Assembly (NCBI RefSeq): GCF_012641335.1
Contig: NZ_JABAID010000004.1
Span: forward strand, 243,111-307,110
Length of the DNA: 64,000 nucleotides
DNA from: Novosphingobium sp. ERN07
Lineage (GTDB): Bacteria > Pseudomonadota > Alphaproteobacteria > Sphingomonadales > Sphingomonadaceae
Direction of reading: 5' to 3'
How positions within the stretch are numbered: position 1 is the first letter of the stretch; every line of letters starts with the position of its first letter. Below are positions 16,350-24,368 of the stretch, one piece after another. A program made the position numbers and the translations under genes. Under the pieces are notes generated by a model that worked only from the letters and a program-made list of their open reading frames with translations, was not told the origin of the DNA and made no database searches.

Positions 16350-17786
16350 TTACTTATAGAGGTGGCGGAAGCGTTCGTGACTTCGAAGTGCTTCGGGCCG
16401 ATATGGGCCCTCTCCGCCTTGCCTAACTACGCTTTCAAGCCCAAACCTTTCCTCGACGGACGGGTGAAGCGTGGCCGCCGCGATGGGATCGCGCAACTCC
16501 GCTTTCCAGGTTAGTCGCTGGGTCAAGCAACGCAGCAAGGCAGGTGTCCGCTGCCTTATCAAGTCGGCCATACCTGCAATCTCGTCGTGCTGAACACCGG
16601 CGGCCGAAGGAAAGACTCGCAGACGACTGTAATCGATGGCCAATGGGTCGGGAACCGATCGAGCCTCATTGATCATCCATTGCAAGGCGATGTCCGACAG
16701 GCGCGATTCTGGCTCCGGGTAGCTTCCGCCAATGTCCGAATGGTTGCCTGCGAACCACATCTGCACGAAACGCTTGGCTTCACCGTCGATTTCGGGTCTG
16801 GTCTCAATGCCCTTGCCTGGACCCCAGGGCAATCGCGGAAAGTCGGCGCGGTTCTCATCGATGGCGATTGCGTGGCGGGCATAGCTGACCGCCCGGCCCA
16901 GCAAACGGTCAAAATACTTTCCGCTCCACTGCGCAACGTGAATGCTCGGGAAACGGCGGCCTTCAAGCGGAGGCCACATCACTTTCAGCGACGTGCGCAG
17001 ATAGCGCCAAAGCGCATAGATGCCGAACAGGCCAGTCGCGACAAGGAACGACAAGCCCCAATCGAGCTCGAATGCCCAGCGCAGAGCCATGGCGGTGATC
17101 GCTGCGGCGCTAACGATAAGCAAGCCGAGGGCGAATATGAGCGCCAAGCGAAGCGGGCCTTTGGCGCCGAGCGAAGCCACGGTATCAAAGACGCCAATAA
17201 AATAGGGCGCGACGTTCGCCTCGCCATCGTCGTCCGACCCATGCGCCACGCGAAATCGACGACCAAGTTCTTCGCGCTCATCTTCGTATTTGGCGCGGTC
17301 CTGGCCGGCGCCATGCTCGGCAACCCGAAACACGGCGCGCTCAGCGATCTCGCGCGCGCCGAGACGAAACCGCGGCAGTTCGCCGTCGGGCGATTTCGTC
17401 GGGACGCCGCACAGCCTGATCACGTTCGCAAGGCTGCGCGCGGTGTAGGCCCCGCGGCTGAACCCAAACAGCCAGATGCGGTCGCCCGGCCGGTAGTGAT
17501 TGATGATGAACTCGTAACAGTCGGCGATATTGGTGGTAATGCCGCGCCCCGTCACTGAAGACAGCAGCTTGGCGAACCAGCGCCGGATCGAGGTGAGGCC
17601 TGAAGCCCCGGCTTCGGTACCGAGGCCGGGATCGTAAAAGGCCACCTGCTCGGTGGGATTGATCGCGCTGTCGGGACCGGGCCGCGTCGCGCGATACATC
17701 TTGAAGATGTTGCTCATCCGCTGTTCCGGCCGAACGCCTCCGTCCTGGCCGGTACCATCGGAATAGATCACGATATTCTTTGGCAC
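16350..17786 (-). CDS. DUF2235 (Tle1-like) alpha/beta hydrolase with membrane segments, last gene of CBASS operon
   Basis: 478 residues from GTG 17786 (AAGGAAGG upstream). The full phospholipase-like triad set of DUF2235 is visible: nucleophile Ser110 in GFSRGAYTAR, Asp201 in GVFDTVASLG, His349 in NHSDIGG, plus HAIAIDENRADF. Two hydrophobic segments (about 212-232 and 243-262) are inserted after the Asp. Related Tle1 proteins are type VI secretion phospholipases, but no secretion gene is present. It lies 46 bases after the HNH-SAVED gene on the same strand, so it is probably co-expressed with CBASS. A membrane-attacking second effector is an inference; a housekeeping lipase riding the operon is the alternative. 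Confidence 0.8.
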   Translation of the reverse strand: MPKNIVIYSDGTGQDGGVRPEQRMSNIFKMYRATRPGPDSAINPTEQVAFYDPGLGTEAGASGLTSIRRWFAKLLSSVTGRGITTNIADCYEFIINHYRPGDRIWLFGFSRGAYTARSLANVIRLCGVPTKSPDGELPRFRLGAREIAERAVFRVAEHGAGQDRAKYEDEREELGRRFRVAHGSDDDGEANVAPYFIGVFDTVASLGAKGPLRLALIFALGLLIVSAAAITAMALRWAFELDWGLSFLVATGLFGIYALWRYLRTSLKVMWPPLEGRRFPSIHVAQWSGKYFDRLLGRAVSYARHAIAIDENRADFPRLPWGPGKGIETRPEIDGEAKRFVQMWFAGNHSDIGGSYPEPESRLSDIALQWMINEARSVPDPLAIDYSRLRVFPSAAGVQHDEIAGMADLIRQRTPALLRCLTQRLTWKAELRDPIAAATLHPSVEERFGLESVVRQGGEGPYRPEALRSHERFRHLYK

Positions 17787-17832
17787 CGAGGCATTCCTTC
17801 CTTGGTATATCCATGGGCTTCCGAGCAGCGCA

Positions 17833-18990
17833 TCACACCGATCCCGGCTGACCGACCGTCAGCGCGTAGACAAAGCCGCTATCCCGCTGCTGATCATAGA
17901 TTCGGAGTTCGGGATCGGCCTTGGGCATCCATACCCTGCCGGTTTCCACGGCAAGCGACGCCGGCAGGGCTGGAAACACATGAATGACGACTTGGTCGCC
18001 GTGTCGGGCTTTGATCGCATCGAGCAGCCGGCGCAGCGCCGTGCGATAGGCAGCCTGATCTTCGGGGCTGCGAACGATGTCGTTATGGGGAGCTTCGGCA
18101 CACAGGCTCCAGATCGCGGCATCGTTGCCGACGACACGCTCAATACGATCATCGGTGATCGTCGCGCTCACGCCCAGCTTGAGGGCAACTACGCCGTTTC
18201 GCCCTGATGCCGGTTCGGTCGTCTGATAGCGCACGCGCACGCCGTCGCGCTGCCAGGTCCAAGTCGAAGGCTCACGGTGCCGTTGATGGACGACCATCGG
18301 CACGATGTCGCAGAGCAAACGGCCGAGTTCGATGAGCAGCGGCTGCGGCGCCAAAGCGAACACGCTGAGATGGCGGATGTCCTGGCGCTCGATCCTACCG
18401 CCAACCCGTGCTGCGAAATTGCGCTGGAGGTTGGTCTGCTGCATGGCCCAGAACGCCGGATCACTGTCGGCGAACGCATGGCCGGTCATTTCCAGGTCGA
18501 TCGTCTGCGCGCTCGCTGGATGGTGATCGGGCGGCATGGCAGCGAAAATGGCCCTGGTTGAAACCAGTGCTTCATTCGCGCCGATGCTGGCGCCGAACCG
18601 CAGCACATGCGAGGCCCGATCCTTGTCGATCCCGGCGAGCATCGCGACGCGAGCCTCATGCTCGGCCTTCATTTCGACGAGAAGGGCCTCGGGATGATCG
18701 ACCAGACCGTCGACATCGATCAGCTTGTGATGGACCGCGCACATCAGCATGAGATTGTCGAGGCTCTTTGCAAGTAGCGGAGACCTTATTGGATCACCCC
18801 GCGGCCCATCGGCGCTGTCCGCGACGATGTGCGCGATGAAGCCGAACAGTGCGTTCTCATTGCCAGAGATGAGATCGCCAACAAGGTCGTGATTGCATCC
18901 CCGGTACTGGCAGCGCCCGGCGGATCGTGCCCAGAGAGCTGACTGAACCTTTTGCGGAACTTTCGTCTTAGCGACGGGCCACCTCCACAT
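17833..18990 (-). CDS. cap5: CBASS effector: HNH endonuclease-SAVED (Cap5-like)
   Basis: 385 residues from ATG 18990, overlapping the end of the E2-like gene by 23 bases. The N-terminal zinc-braced HNH nuclease shows Cys27/Cys32 (RCQYRGCN), His54 (AHIVADS), Asn79 (LDNLMLMC), Cys84 and His87/88. The C-terminal half is a SAVED domain, with the characteristic [20 protein letters not shown] strand-turn and the closing [12 protein letters not shown]. In characterised Cap5 proteins the SAVED domain binds a cyclic oligonucleotide and switches on indiscriminate DNA cleavage, killing the infected cell. All key nuclease residues are present. Confidence 0.9.
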   Translation of the reverse strand: MWRWPVAKTKVPQKVQSALWARSAGRCQYRGCNHDLVGDLISGNENALFGFIAHIVADSADGPRGDPIRSPLLAKSLDNLMLMCAVHHKLIDVDGLVDHPEALLVEMKAEHEARVAMLAGIDKDRASHVLRFGASIGANEALVSTRAIFAAMPPDHHPASAQTIDLEMTGHAFADSDPAFWAMQQTNLQRNFAARVGGRIERQDIRHLSVFALAPQPLLIELGRLLCDIVPMVVHQRHREPSTWTWQRDGVRVRYQTTEPASGRNGVVALKLGVSATITDDRIERVVGNDAAIWSLCAEAPHNDIVRSPEDQAAYRTALRRLLDAIKARHGDQVVIHVFPALPASLAVETGRVWMPKADPELRIYDQQRDSGFVYALTVGQPGSV

Positions 18991-19417
18991 GGCGGCCGCT
19001 CGCCGTCCATTCGCCGGTAGCGCGCCAGCCTTCATAAGCGGCCAGCCATTCGATGGTCCAAGGGATCGTCGTTTCGGCAAGTAGGTCGGCAGGCGACCAA
19101 TCGCCTGCCTCAGGGTCGAGGAGGCAAAGCGTCACTCCGCCGTTGGGTCCGTAATAGACGTGTGGCAACCGCCCTTCGCGGTCGCCGGGTCGCGGTCGGA
19201 GCTGCGGATTCAGGACCGAGACGCGCGGCTGCAAACGGCGCGGGTCCAGATTTTCAATAAGCAGCGGCGCGCGGTAAAAGATGCCGACGCGGTACGTCTG
19301 CAGAAGCGGGCGAACTGGCCCCTCCCAAGCCGCGGCATCTCCATCTCGTTCGACCATGGCGAAATCGGGCCAGATCGCCCGCATCGCTTCAATCTGCGCT
19401 TCGATGCCATGGATCAT
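18968..19417 (-). CDS. CBASS E2-like conjugating protein (Cap2 E2 domain alone)
   Basis: 149 residues. The stretch [21 protein letters not shown] places a candidate catalytic cysteine at Cys98 with His86 ahead of it. The following [21 protein letters not shown] block is what I remember of the prokaryotic E2-like proteins encoded between a CD-NTase and its effector in short type II CBASS. These prime the cyclase by attaching it to a target; here no E1 or JAB protease is encoded. It begins two bases after the CD-NTase stop and overlaps the effector gene. Confidence 0.75.
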   Translation of the reverse strand: MIHGIEAQIEAMRAIWPDFAMVERDGDAAAWEGPVRPLLQTYRVGIFYRAPLLIENLDPRRLQPRVSVLNPQLRPRPGDREGRLPHVYYGPNGGVTLCLLDPEAGDWSPADLLAETTIPWTIEWLAAYEGWRATGEWTASGRHVEVARR

Positions 19418-19419
19418 GC

Positions 19420-20664
19420 TCAGCGACGCTCACCCATGTTCGTGTGCGCCCTGGCGGCAACCGGCGCTAGCGCGCTTGCCCCGGTGATGATCGCAGGCGC
19501 TGCCGGCGTAAACAGGCCGCCTGTGCGCGTATACCCATGCTGGCGCGCCTGTACCTGCTGGCCGAGGCGCTTGTTGAAAAGGTCAATCGAACGCGTGACG
19601 ACACGCTGGCCAAACAGATCGCGCAGCCAATCCTGCAGGTTCTCGAGTTGCACGCCGCGCTCACGCGCCATCTGAAGGCCATCGGCCAGACCATGGAGTG
19701 CCCGGGCATAATGCTGCTGCTGCGACTGGTTTTCCGGCCAGCGGTCGGTGAACCGCTCCTCGAAAAACTCAGGATTGGCGACGTCGAGCAGCTTGTTCTG
19801 GCGTGCAGCCTGATCAATCGCACGCGCGGTCCAGCGCGCCTGGCGCATCACCATATCTGCCAGCCCCATGCCCGGTACCGCGGCGTGACCAGCATGGCAC
19901 GACAGCACGACCGAAGGCGGCATCCGGCCGGCCTCATCGGCATAGAGAATGTTGCGATGGCGCTTGATGAGTTGGAGCGCGACGGTGGTTACGCTCTTGA
20001 TCAGCAGCGGCGTCTGCTCCGGCACCTCCTCTACTTCGGCGGCATCGAAGGTGAAGCCGTGCTTGGCGTAGAGTTCGCGGTTGAGCGCCAGCGCGAAACG
20101 CTCTTCGACCGGCGTCCGATCATTGTACCAGGCGCAAAAGCCATAAGCGTTCATCGGAACGTAGCGGTGCTCTTGCGGCTTGCCCTTCTTGGCATGGGCG
20201 ATCACGCCCTCCTTTTCCTTGTGGGCGAGCCGCCGCGCTGGCGTCACGTCGAGGTGCATGCCGTCCGCGTAATAAAGGGTGATGCAGCGGGTCTTGCGTT
20301 CGATCCGCGAGACCGGATAGCCCTTCAGTGCGGCCTCCAGAAGATCGAGCAGTTCCTCCGGCCCCTCGCTGCCGCCGATGATTTCTACGACCGCGTCGAG
20401 GTCATATTCGTCGTCGGTGCCGCGCGTCGAAATCGTTGCGTCGATGGCCATCGACCCTTGCGGATAGAAGCTCGACACCCGTCCTTCGAGCGGGCTCCCG
20501 GGACGATCGATATACCGGCAGACTGCCCCGTATCTATCAACCGCCATGGCATGGAGACCAGGCGGCAACTGCAGATTGAGTGCAATCTCGGCGAGGATCG
20601 CATCAAGAGGATCTCCGAATGGATCATTCGGCCTGCCGTCGCCGCGAAAGATACTTGAGGCCAT
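19420..20664 (-). CDS. CD-NTase (CBASS cGAS/DncV-like nucleotidyltransferase)
   Basis: 414 residues. The nucleotidyltransferase signature is complete: Gly70-Ser71 in YPQGSMAI, metal-binding Asp88 and Asp90 in EYDLDAVVEI, and the third acid Asp139 in MHLDVTPAR. A helical C-terminal domain follows (SVTTVALQLIKRHRNILY), ending in a glycine/alanine-rich tail that could be the site joined to a target by the E2-like protein. CD-NTases make cyclic di- or trinucleotides on phage infection; the product cannot be read from sequence, though the SAVED effector points to a cyclic tri- or dinucleotide. It is the first gene of the operon, with CGGAG before the ATG. Confidence 0.9.
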   Translation of the reverse strand: MASSIFRGDGRPNDPFGDPLDAILAEIALNLQLPPGLHAMAVDRYGAVCRYIDRPGSPLEGRVSSFYPQGSMAIDATISTRGTDDEYDLDAVVEIIGGSEGPEELLDLLEAALKGYPVSRIERKTRCITLYYADGMHLDVTPARRLAHKEKEGVIAHAKKGKPQEHRYVPMNAYGFCAWYNDRTPVEERFALALNRELYAKHGFTFDAAEVEEVPEQTPLLIKSVTTVALQLIKRHRNILYADEAGRMPPSVVLSCHAGHAAVPGMGLADMVMRQARWTARAIDQAARQNKLLDVANPEFFEERFTDRWPENQSQQQHYARALHGLADGLQMARERGVQLENLQDWLRDLFGQRVVTRSIDLFNKRLGQQVQARQHGYTRTGGLFTPAAPAIITGASALAPVAARAHTNMGERR

Positions 20665-20676
20665 CAGTGAAACTCC

Positions 20677-20690
20677 GGTTTACAAAATTT
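20677..20690. promoter_or_regulatory. Operator copy at the CBASS promoter
   Basis: GGTTTACAAAATTT sits 13 bases before the CD-NTase start. Just upstream on the leftward strand is CATTATAAC, a good -10, so a bound protein would cover the start of the CBASS transcript. The same GGTTTACAAAA is repeated at 20752 and inverted at 20778-20790. Confidence 0.6.
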
Positions 20691-20751
20691 CGTTATAATG
20701 CCACCACAAAACCACATCTGGGGCCACATTGATGGTGTTTCAAGGGGTGTC

Positions 20752-20790
20752 GGTTTACAAAAATGGCACTATATAGATTTTTTGTAAACC
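20752..20790. promoter_or_regulatory. Inverted-repeat operator ahead of the XRE-ImmA/IrrE gene
   Basis: GGTTTACAAAAA (20752-20763) and TTTTTTGTAAACC (20778-20790) are inverted copies around a TATATAG-containing centre that can serve as the -10 of the rightward regulator gene. The palindrome fits autorepression by the HTH protein encoded immediately downstream. Confidence 0.65.
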
Positions 20791-20814
20791 AAGGAGACGA
20801 AAGGTAGCCAAGCC

Positions 20815-21870
20815 ATGATCGGCACGAGACTGAAGCTCGCCCGCGCATCCTCTGGATTGTCGCTGCGCGACCTCGCCGAGCGCATGGGCAACGTCGTCAG
20901 TGCGCAGGCGATCGGAAAATATGAGCGGAACGAGGATATGCCGGGTTCGCGCGCACTGATGGCGCTTGCGACGGCGCTGGGCGTCAGCGAATCCTATCTG
21001 CTCAGCGATGAGGAGCTGACGCTCGAAGGCGTCGATTTTCGCAAAAAGCGCACCGCCAAGGAAGAGGCGACGATCGAGGCGCAGACGCTACAGCTGCTCG
21101 AGCGCTATCTCGCGGTAGAGGATATGCTCGGTCTCAAGAGCGTCGAATGGGAGCAGCCGCGTAGCGCGCCCTATCCGCTGCACGACGTTCGCGATGCCGA
21201 AGATGCAGCCCGCTCAGTGCGCGAGGAATGGGGGCTCGGCCATGACCCAGTGCCAAAGCTCGCCGAACTGCTGGAGGAACGGGGTATCAAAGTGCTCTCG
21301 ATCGATCTTGAAGACATCGACGGTCTCGCAGCGCGGGTAATGCGCAAGGAGCGTGACGCGGCGCGCGTGATCGTAGTGCGCAAAGACATCTGGTCCGAAC
21401 GCAAGCGCTTCACTCTCGCGCATGAGCTTGGCCACATGGTGATGACGCCCACGGCAGGGGTCGATGATGAAAGCGCCGCCAACCGCTTTGCCGGCGCTTT
21501 CCTGATGCCGGCCGATGTCGTGCGCGCCGAGGTCGGCGCACAGCGCTCGGCCATCAGCATCGGTGAGCTTGTGGCGATCAAGGAGCGGTTTGGCGTAAGC
21601 GTCCAGGCAATCGCTTATCGCTGTCTTGACCTCGGCATTATCGATAGGAAGGCATTCTCGTTTCTTTTCAAGGAATTCACGAAGCGCGGGTGGCGCAAGA
21701 AACCTTTCGAGGAACCCGCACGCATCCCGCCCGAATATGAGGAGCCTAAGCGTTTCGAGCGGCTTTGCTACCGCGCGCTGGCCGAAGGCGTGATCGGCGA
21801 GAGCCGCGCCGCCGAGATGCTCGGGATCACCTTGCAGGCGCTAGACAAGCGCTTGGCCGAGGCAGCGTGA
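20815..21870 (+). CDS. XRE HTH-ImmA/IrrE metallopeptidase fusion (CBASS-linked regulator)
   Basis: 351 residues. Residues 1-65 are an XRE helix-turn-helix (LRDLAERMGNVVSAQAIGKYERNE). The middle is a COG2856/ImmA-IrrE zinc peptidase with HELGH (His203, Glu204, His207) and the following DDESAANRFAGAFLMP helix. A short helical C-terminus contains a second HTH-like stretch (GESRAAEMLGITLQALDKRL). Fused proteins of this kind cut or release repressors on DNA damage. In characterised CBASS loci the separate CapH (HTH) and CapP (peptidase) do this job; here both would be one chain. It is divergent from the CBASS operon and shares operators with it. Confidence 0.85.
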   Translation: MIGTRLKLARASSGLSLRDLAERMGNVVSAQAIGKYERNEDMPGSRALMALATALGVSESYLLSDEELTLEGVDFRKKRTAKEEATIEAQTLQLLERYLAVEDMLGLKSVEWEQPRSAPYPLHDVRDAEDAARSVREEWGLGHDPVPKLAELLEERGIKVLSIDLEDIDGLAARVMRKERDAARVIVVRKDIWSERKRFTLAHELGHMVMTPTAGVDDESAANRFAGAFLMPADVVRAEVGAQRSAISIGELVAIKERFGVSVQAIAYRCLDLGIIDRKAFSFLFKEFTKRGWRKKPFEEPARIPPEYEEPKRFERLCYRALAEGVIGESRAAEMLGITLQALDKRLAEAA

Positions 21871-21874
21871 ACGC

Positions 21875-22366
21875 GTGCCGTTTCTCGTTTCGGACACTTC
21901 GGTCATCATCGACCTTGATCGCGGCGATCTGCTCGAAGCTGCGTTCAAGCTCGATGACAGCCTGGTAGTCCCTGACCTCCTCTTCGAACGCGAGCTTGAC
22001 GCCGAATTCGGCGCGCGGCTTCGCGCACTTGGCATCATCATCGAATCCCTCGATGGCAATGAAGTCCGTCGCGCTACGCAGCTGCGCCGCGCCGAGGAAC
22101 GACTGTCCGTAGCCGATACGTTCGCTTTCGCCTTGGCGCAGGGGCGGCAATGGACGCTTCTGACCGGCGACAGCGTGCTCCGGTCTGTCGCGGAGGCGGA
22201 AGGGGTCGCCGTCCACGGCGTTCTATGGATATTCGACCGCATCGAGGCAGCCGGCATATGTGATGCTGCAACATTGCATGGCTGCCTGTCGAAGACTGCA
22301 GCCCATCCCCGTTGTCGCTTGCCGCGCAGAGAAATTGAGCTTCGCCTCAAGCGCTATGCAAACTGA
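21875..22366 (+). CDS. PIN-like nuclease domain protein
   Basis: 163 residues from GTG 21875, four bases after the regulator stop. PIN acid residues can be placed at Asp7 (VSDTSVIIDLDRG), Glu38 or Glu40, Asp81 (SVADTFAFALA) and Asp99 (LLTGD). PIN proteins are usually RNases and often the toxin of a toxin-antitoxin pair. The HTH-peptidase upstream would then be its antitoxin as well as the presumed CBASS regulator. The last 45 residues lie outside the usual PIN fold. Confidence 0.75.
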   Translation: MPFLVSDTSVIIDLDRGDLLEAAFKLDDSLVVPDLLFERELDAEFGARLRALGIIIESLDGNEVRRATQLRRAEERLSVADTFAFALAQGRQWTLLTGDSVLRSVAEAEGVAVHGVLWIFDRIEAAGICDAATLHGCLSKTAAHPRCRLPRREIELRLKRYAN

Positions 22367-22589
22367 GCATCTGACGGCCTGTGCCAATTCCGGATTAGCC
22401 GAAGGCTCGGCCGAAACCGGACAGGCCGACCCCGGCCCGCTGCCGTCGCCGAACTGTGCTGAACGTATGACGGCGCTTGACGAGCCAATTTTGACCCGGC
22501 AATGACCGCATGACGGCGACACTTGCCATCTCTGGGGCGAGGTCGGTAGCGCCAATGGACTCGCTCAGCACCCAACACTATCCTTTGCA

Positions 22590-23105
22590 ATGATGTTCAA
22601 ACTTCACTGCACCAAGAAGCTGCTTGATCGGATAAAGCCGGAAATCGTTGCGCCCGAATAAAGCGACACTTCGCTGGGAAATTGGTACGCCACCATCCTG
22701 TTCTGGAAGCCGCAAGTAGCTTTGCTGGTTTCCGAACAGACGCTGCTTCCCGTGCTTATGCCGCTGGCCCCAGCAGCCACGCTCGCTCGAAGATTCCCTT
22801 CACGCTTGGCGCTGGTTCTGAAGGAACAAGGCGTCCCTTCTGAATTCATCGCGCAAGAAGTCTGGCGGATGGACCAGGTCCGGTACGCAAAGACTGCGAA
22901 TCGGAGCGTTGTTGGCATCCTCAATGAGTTCGTTAAGCAGGCAGAATTCTGGCTGGCTGCCTATGCCTATGAGAAGGGTGATGACGACGACCTTCTGGCG
23001 ATTTCCGCCAAGCTCGCGGAGAGACCGTGTAGCCCGCTGTACAAGGGACCAGTTTCGCCGGACAGAGCGCTTCATGAACTCGTGAAGGCTGGTGCGCAGG
23101 AATGA
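22590..23105 (+). pseudogene. DUF6933-like gene interrupted by an in-frame stop
   Basis: From ATG 22590/22593 the frame reads MFKLHCTKKLLDRIKPE, then a TAA at 22659-22661, then continues in the same frame SDTSLGNWYATILFWKPQ and on to a normal stop at 23105. As I recall, DUF6933 proteins contain both halves in one chain (HCTKKLLDR at the start, GNWYATxxFWKPQ near residue 30, KTANRSVxGxxNEF in the middle). A single point change therefore appears to have broken the gene. An N-truncated product could start at ATG 22722. Function of the family is unknown. Confidence 0.65.
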
Positions 23106-23170
23106 ACGCTCTGGCCGCCAGCTGCGCTCGAAGAACCTACCGCACTCGGCCGGAAACCCAGCTCGTTCGG

Positions 23171-23905
23171 TCAGGCGGGATCGGGCGGCAAATCGACAAT
23201 CCGGAAGACAGCGCCCGATCCCGCATCACGAACCAGATCAACCCGCGCGCCATCCCAGTGATAGTCGAGGTGCCGCCCCTGAAGCGGATTTGATGCGCAG
23301 TCCGGGTAGAATAGCGCGACGCATTCCCCGCCGGGGTGCCGGATGCTCGGGTAAGCAATCCCGTTCGATCCCGCGCCCCTGAGGTGCCGCGCGAGCGCTT
23401 GAGATGCAGCGTAGCTGTCAGGATCGAGCGCCGAATCCGGCTTCCCCGCCAGAGTTCGGAGATCATGTAAGTCTACATCGACTGACATGACGATTTCCCG
23501 GAATTGCGAGGTCCAGCCAGGCGCTTCCTTGGTTCGTGCCATGAAGCGGGCATGGTGGTGGATCGTCTCGAACAGCGCGGTCTCAAACCGGTCGCCGACA
23601 TAGAGCACGCCATAACTGCCATCGGCAAAGCGGCTCGGTCGATCGGTGCTGACATGGGTGAATGGCGCCATGAGGTAGGAGGCACCGTTGCCGCCGACGC
23701 GGCGGCCAACCGGAACGAGGTCGAGATTGCCAATCGTCGCCATGATGCGAGGATTGGTCTTCTGCTCCGCCGAGATCAGCAGTGGCCAGTCGGCGGGATC
23801 AGCGATGTCTTCGAACAGGTCGATCGGCGGAAAGGCACTGCGAATGATCCTGACAGCGCCCTTCCACTCGACTCTAGAAACGGGGATATCCGTTGTTCCG
23901 CTCAC
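23171..23905 (-). CDS. RES-domain toxin (NAD+ phosphorylase family)
   Basis: 244 residues from GTG 23905, overlapping the antitoxin stop (GTGA). The RES fold is visible through YLMAPFTH, the SYGVLYVGDRFETALFETIHHH block with conserved Glu and His, and the late GIAYPSIRHPGGECVALF strand. Known RES toxins (Res, MbcT) destroy NAD+ and stop growth. Pairing with a DUF2384 antitoxin directly upstream is the standard arrangement. Confidence 0.88.
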   Translation of the reverse strand: MSGTTDIPVSRVEWKGAVRIIRSAFPPIDLFEDIADPADWPLLISAEQKTNPRIMATIGNLDLVPVGRRVGGNGASYLMAPFTHVSTDRPSRFADGSYGVLYVGDRFETALFETIHHHARFMARTKEAPGWTSQFREIVMSVDVDLHDLRTLAGKPDSALDPDSYAASQALARHLRGAGSNGIAYPSIRHPGGECVALFYPDCASNPLQGRHLDYHWDGARVDLVRDAGSGAVFRIVDLPPDPA

Positions 23906-24315
23906 CAGCCACCACGCTCGGCGTCAAGGTAGCGACGCACCCGCATGATGTCGGTCAGCTCGCCTCCCAGCATCACGTCGAGCGCACTGGCTCCGCCGAA
24001 CGCTTCATTCGCTGCTCTGATCCAAGAATACCCGCGGGTCGCTTCGGAGAAGATGATCCGGAGCGCCTTGTGGATCCCCATGAGGTTGGACAGGCGCGCA
24101 CGACCGTCACGCGATACGCGCCCCGGCCCTTCCGCCTTCCATCGACGATAGGAGCGCAGTGGCATGTCGAGCAGGGTTGCAGCCTGCTCGTCGGTCAGTT
24201 CCCATTTGCCGAACAGATTGAGGACTGCCCGGAACATGGCCGCTGCCTCGCCCTGGGTAATCGGATCGGGCCGGAACGCGGTAACGGCAGTATCAACGGG
24301 TTGCAGAGCCAGCAT
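23902..24315 (-). CDS. Xre/MbcA/ParS-type antitoxin (DUF2384)
   Basis: 137 residues from ATG 24315 with GGAGAACTGCC upstream; the frame to 24501 overlaps the next promoter and is not used. The N-terminal helices resemble an Xre HTH (LTDEQAATLLDMPLRSYRRWKA). The C-terminal DUF2384 toxin-binding part shows RLSNLMGIHKALRIIF and ANEAFGGASALDVMLGGELTDI. It should neutralise the RES toxin and repress the pair through the palindrome immediately upstream. Confidence 0.88.
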   Translation of the reverse strand: MLALQPVDTAVTAFRPDPITQGEAAAMFRAVLNLFGKWELTDEQAATLLDMPLRSYRRWKAEGPGRVSRDGRARLSNLMGIHKALRIIFSEATRGYSWIRAANEAFGGASALDVMLGGELTDIMRVRRYLDAERGGW

Positions 24316-24324
24316 GGCAGTTCT

Positions 24325-24361
24325 CCATATGGCATCATATATTCCAGATAATGCCATATGG
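24325..24361. promoter_or_regulatory. Toxin-antitoxin operator palindrome
   Basis: CCATATGGCAT (24325-24335) and ATGCCATATGG (24351-24361) are perfect inverted copies directly before the antitoxin start; each arm is itself built on the CCATATGG palindrome. Typical position for antitoxin autorepression. Confidence 0.65.
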
Positions 24362-24368
24362 CAAGGAG

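Noticed and set aside
16350..17786. DUF2235 protein as a type VI secretion effector
   Set aside because: No VgrG, PAAR, immunity or other secretion gene is nearby, whereas a CBASS operon is directly upstream on the same strand.
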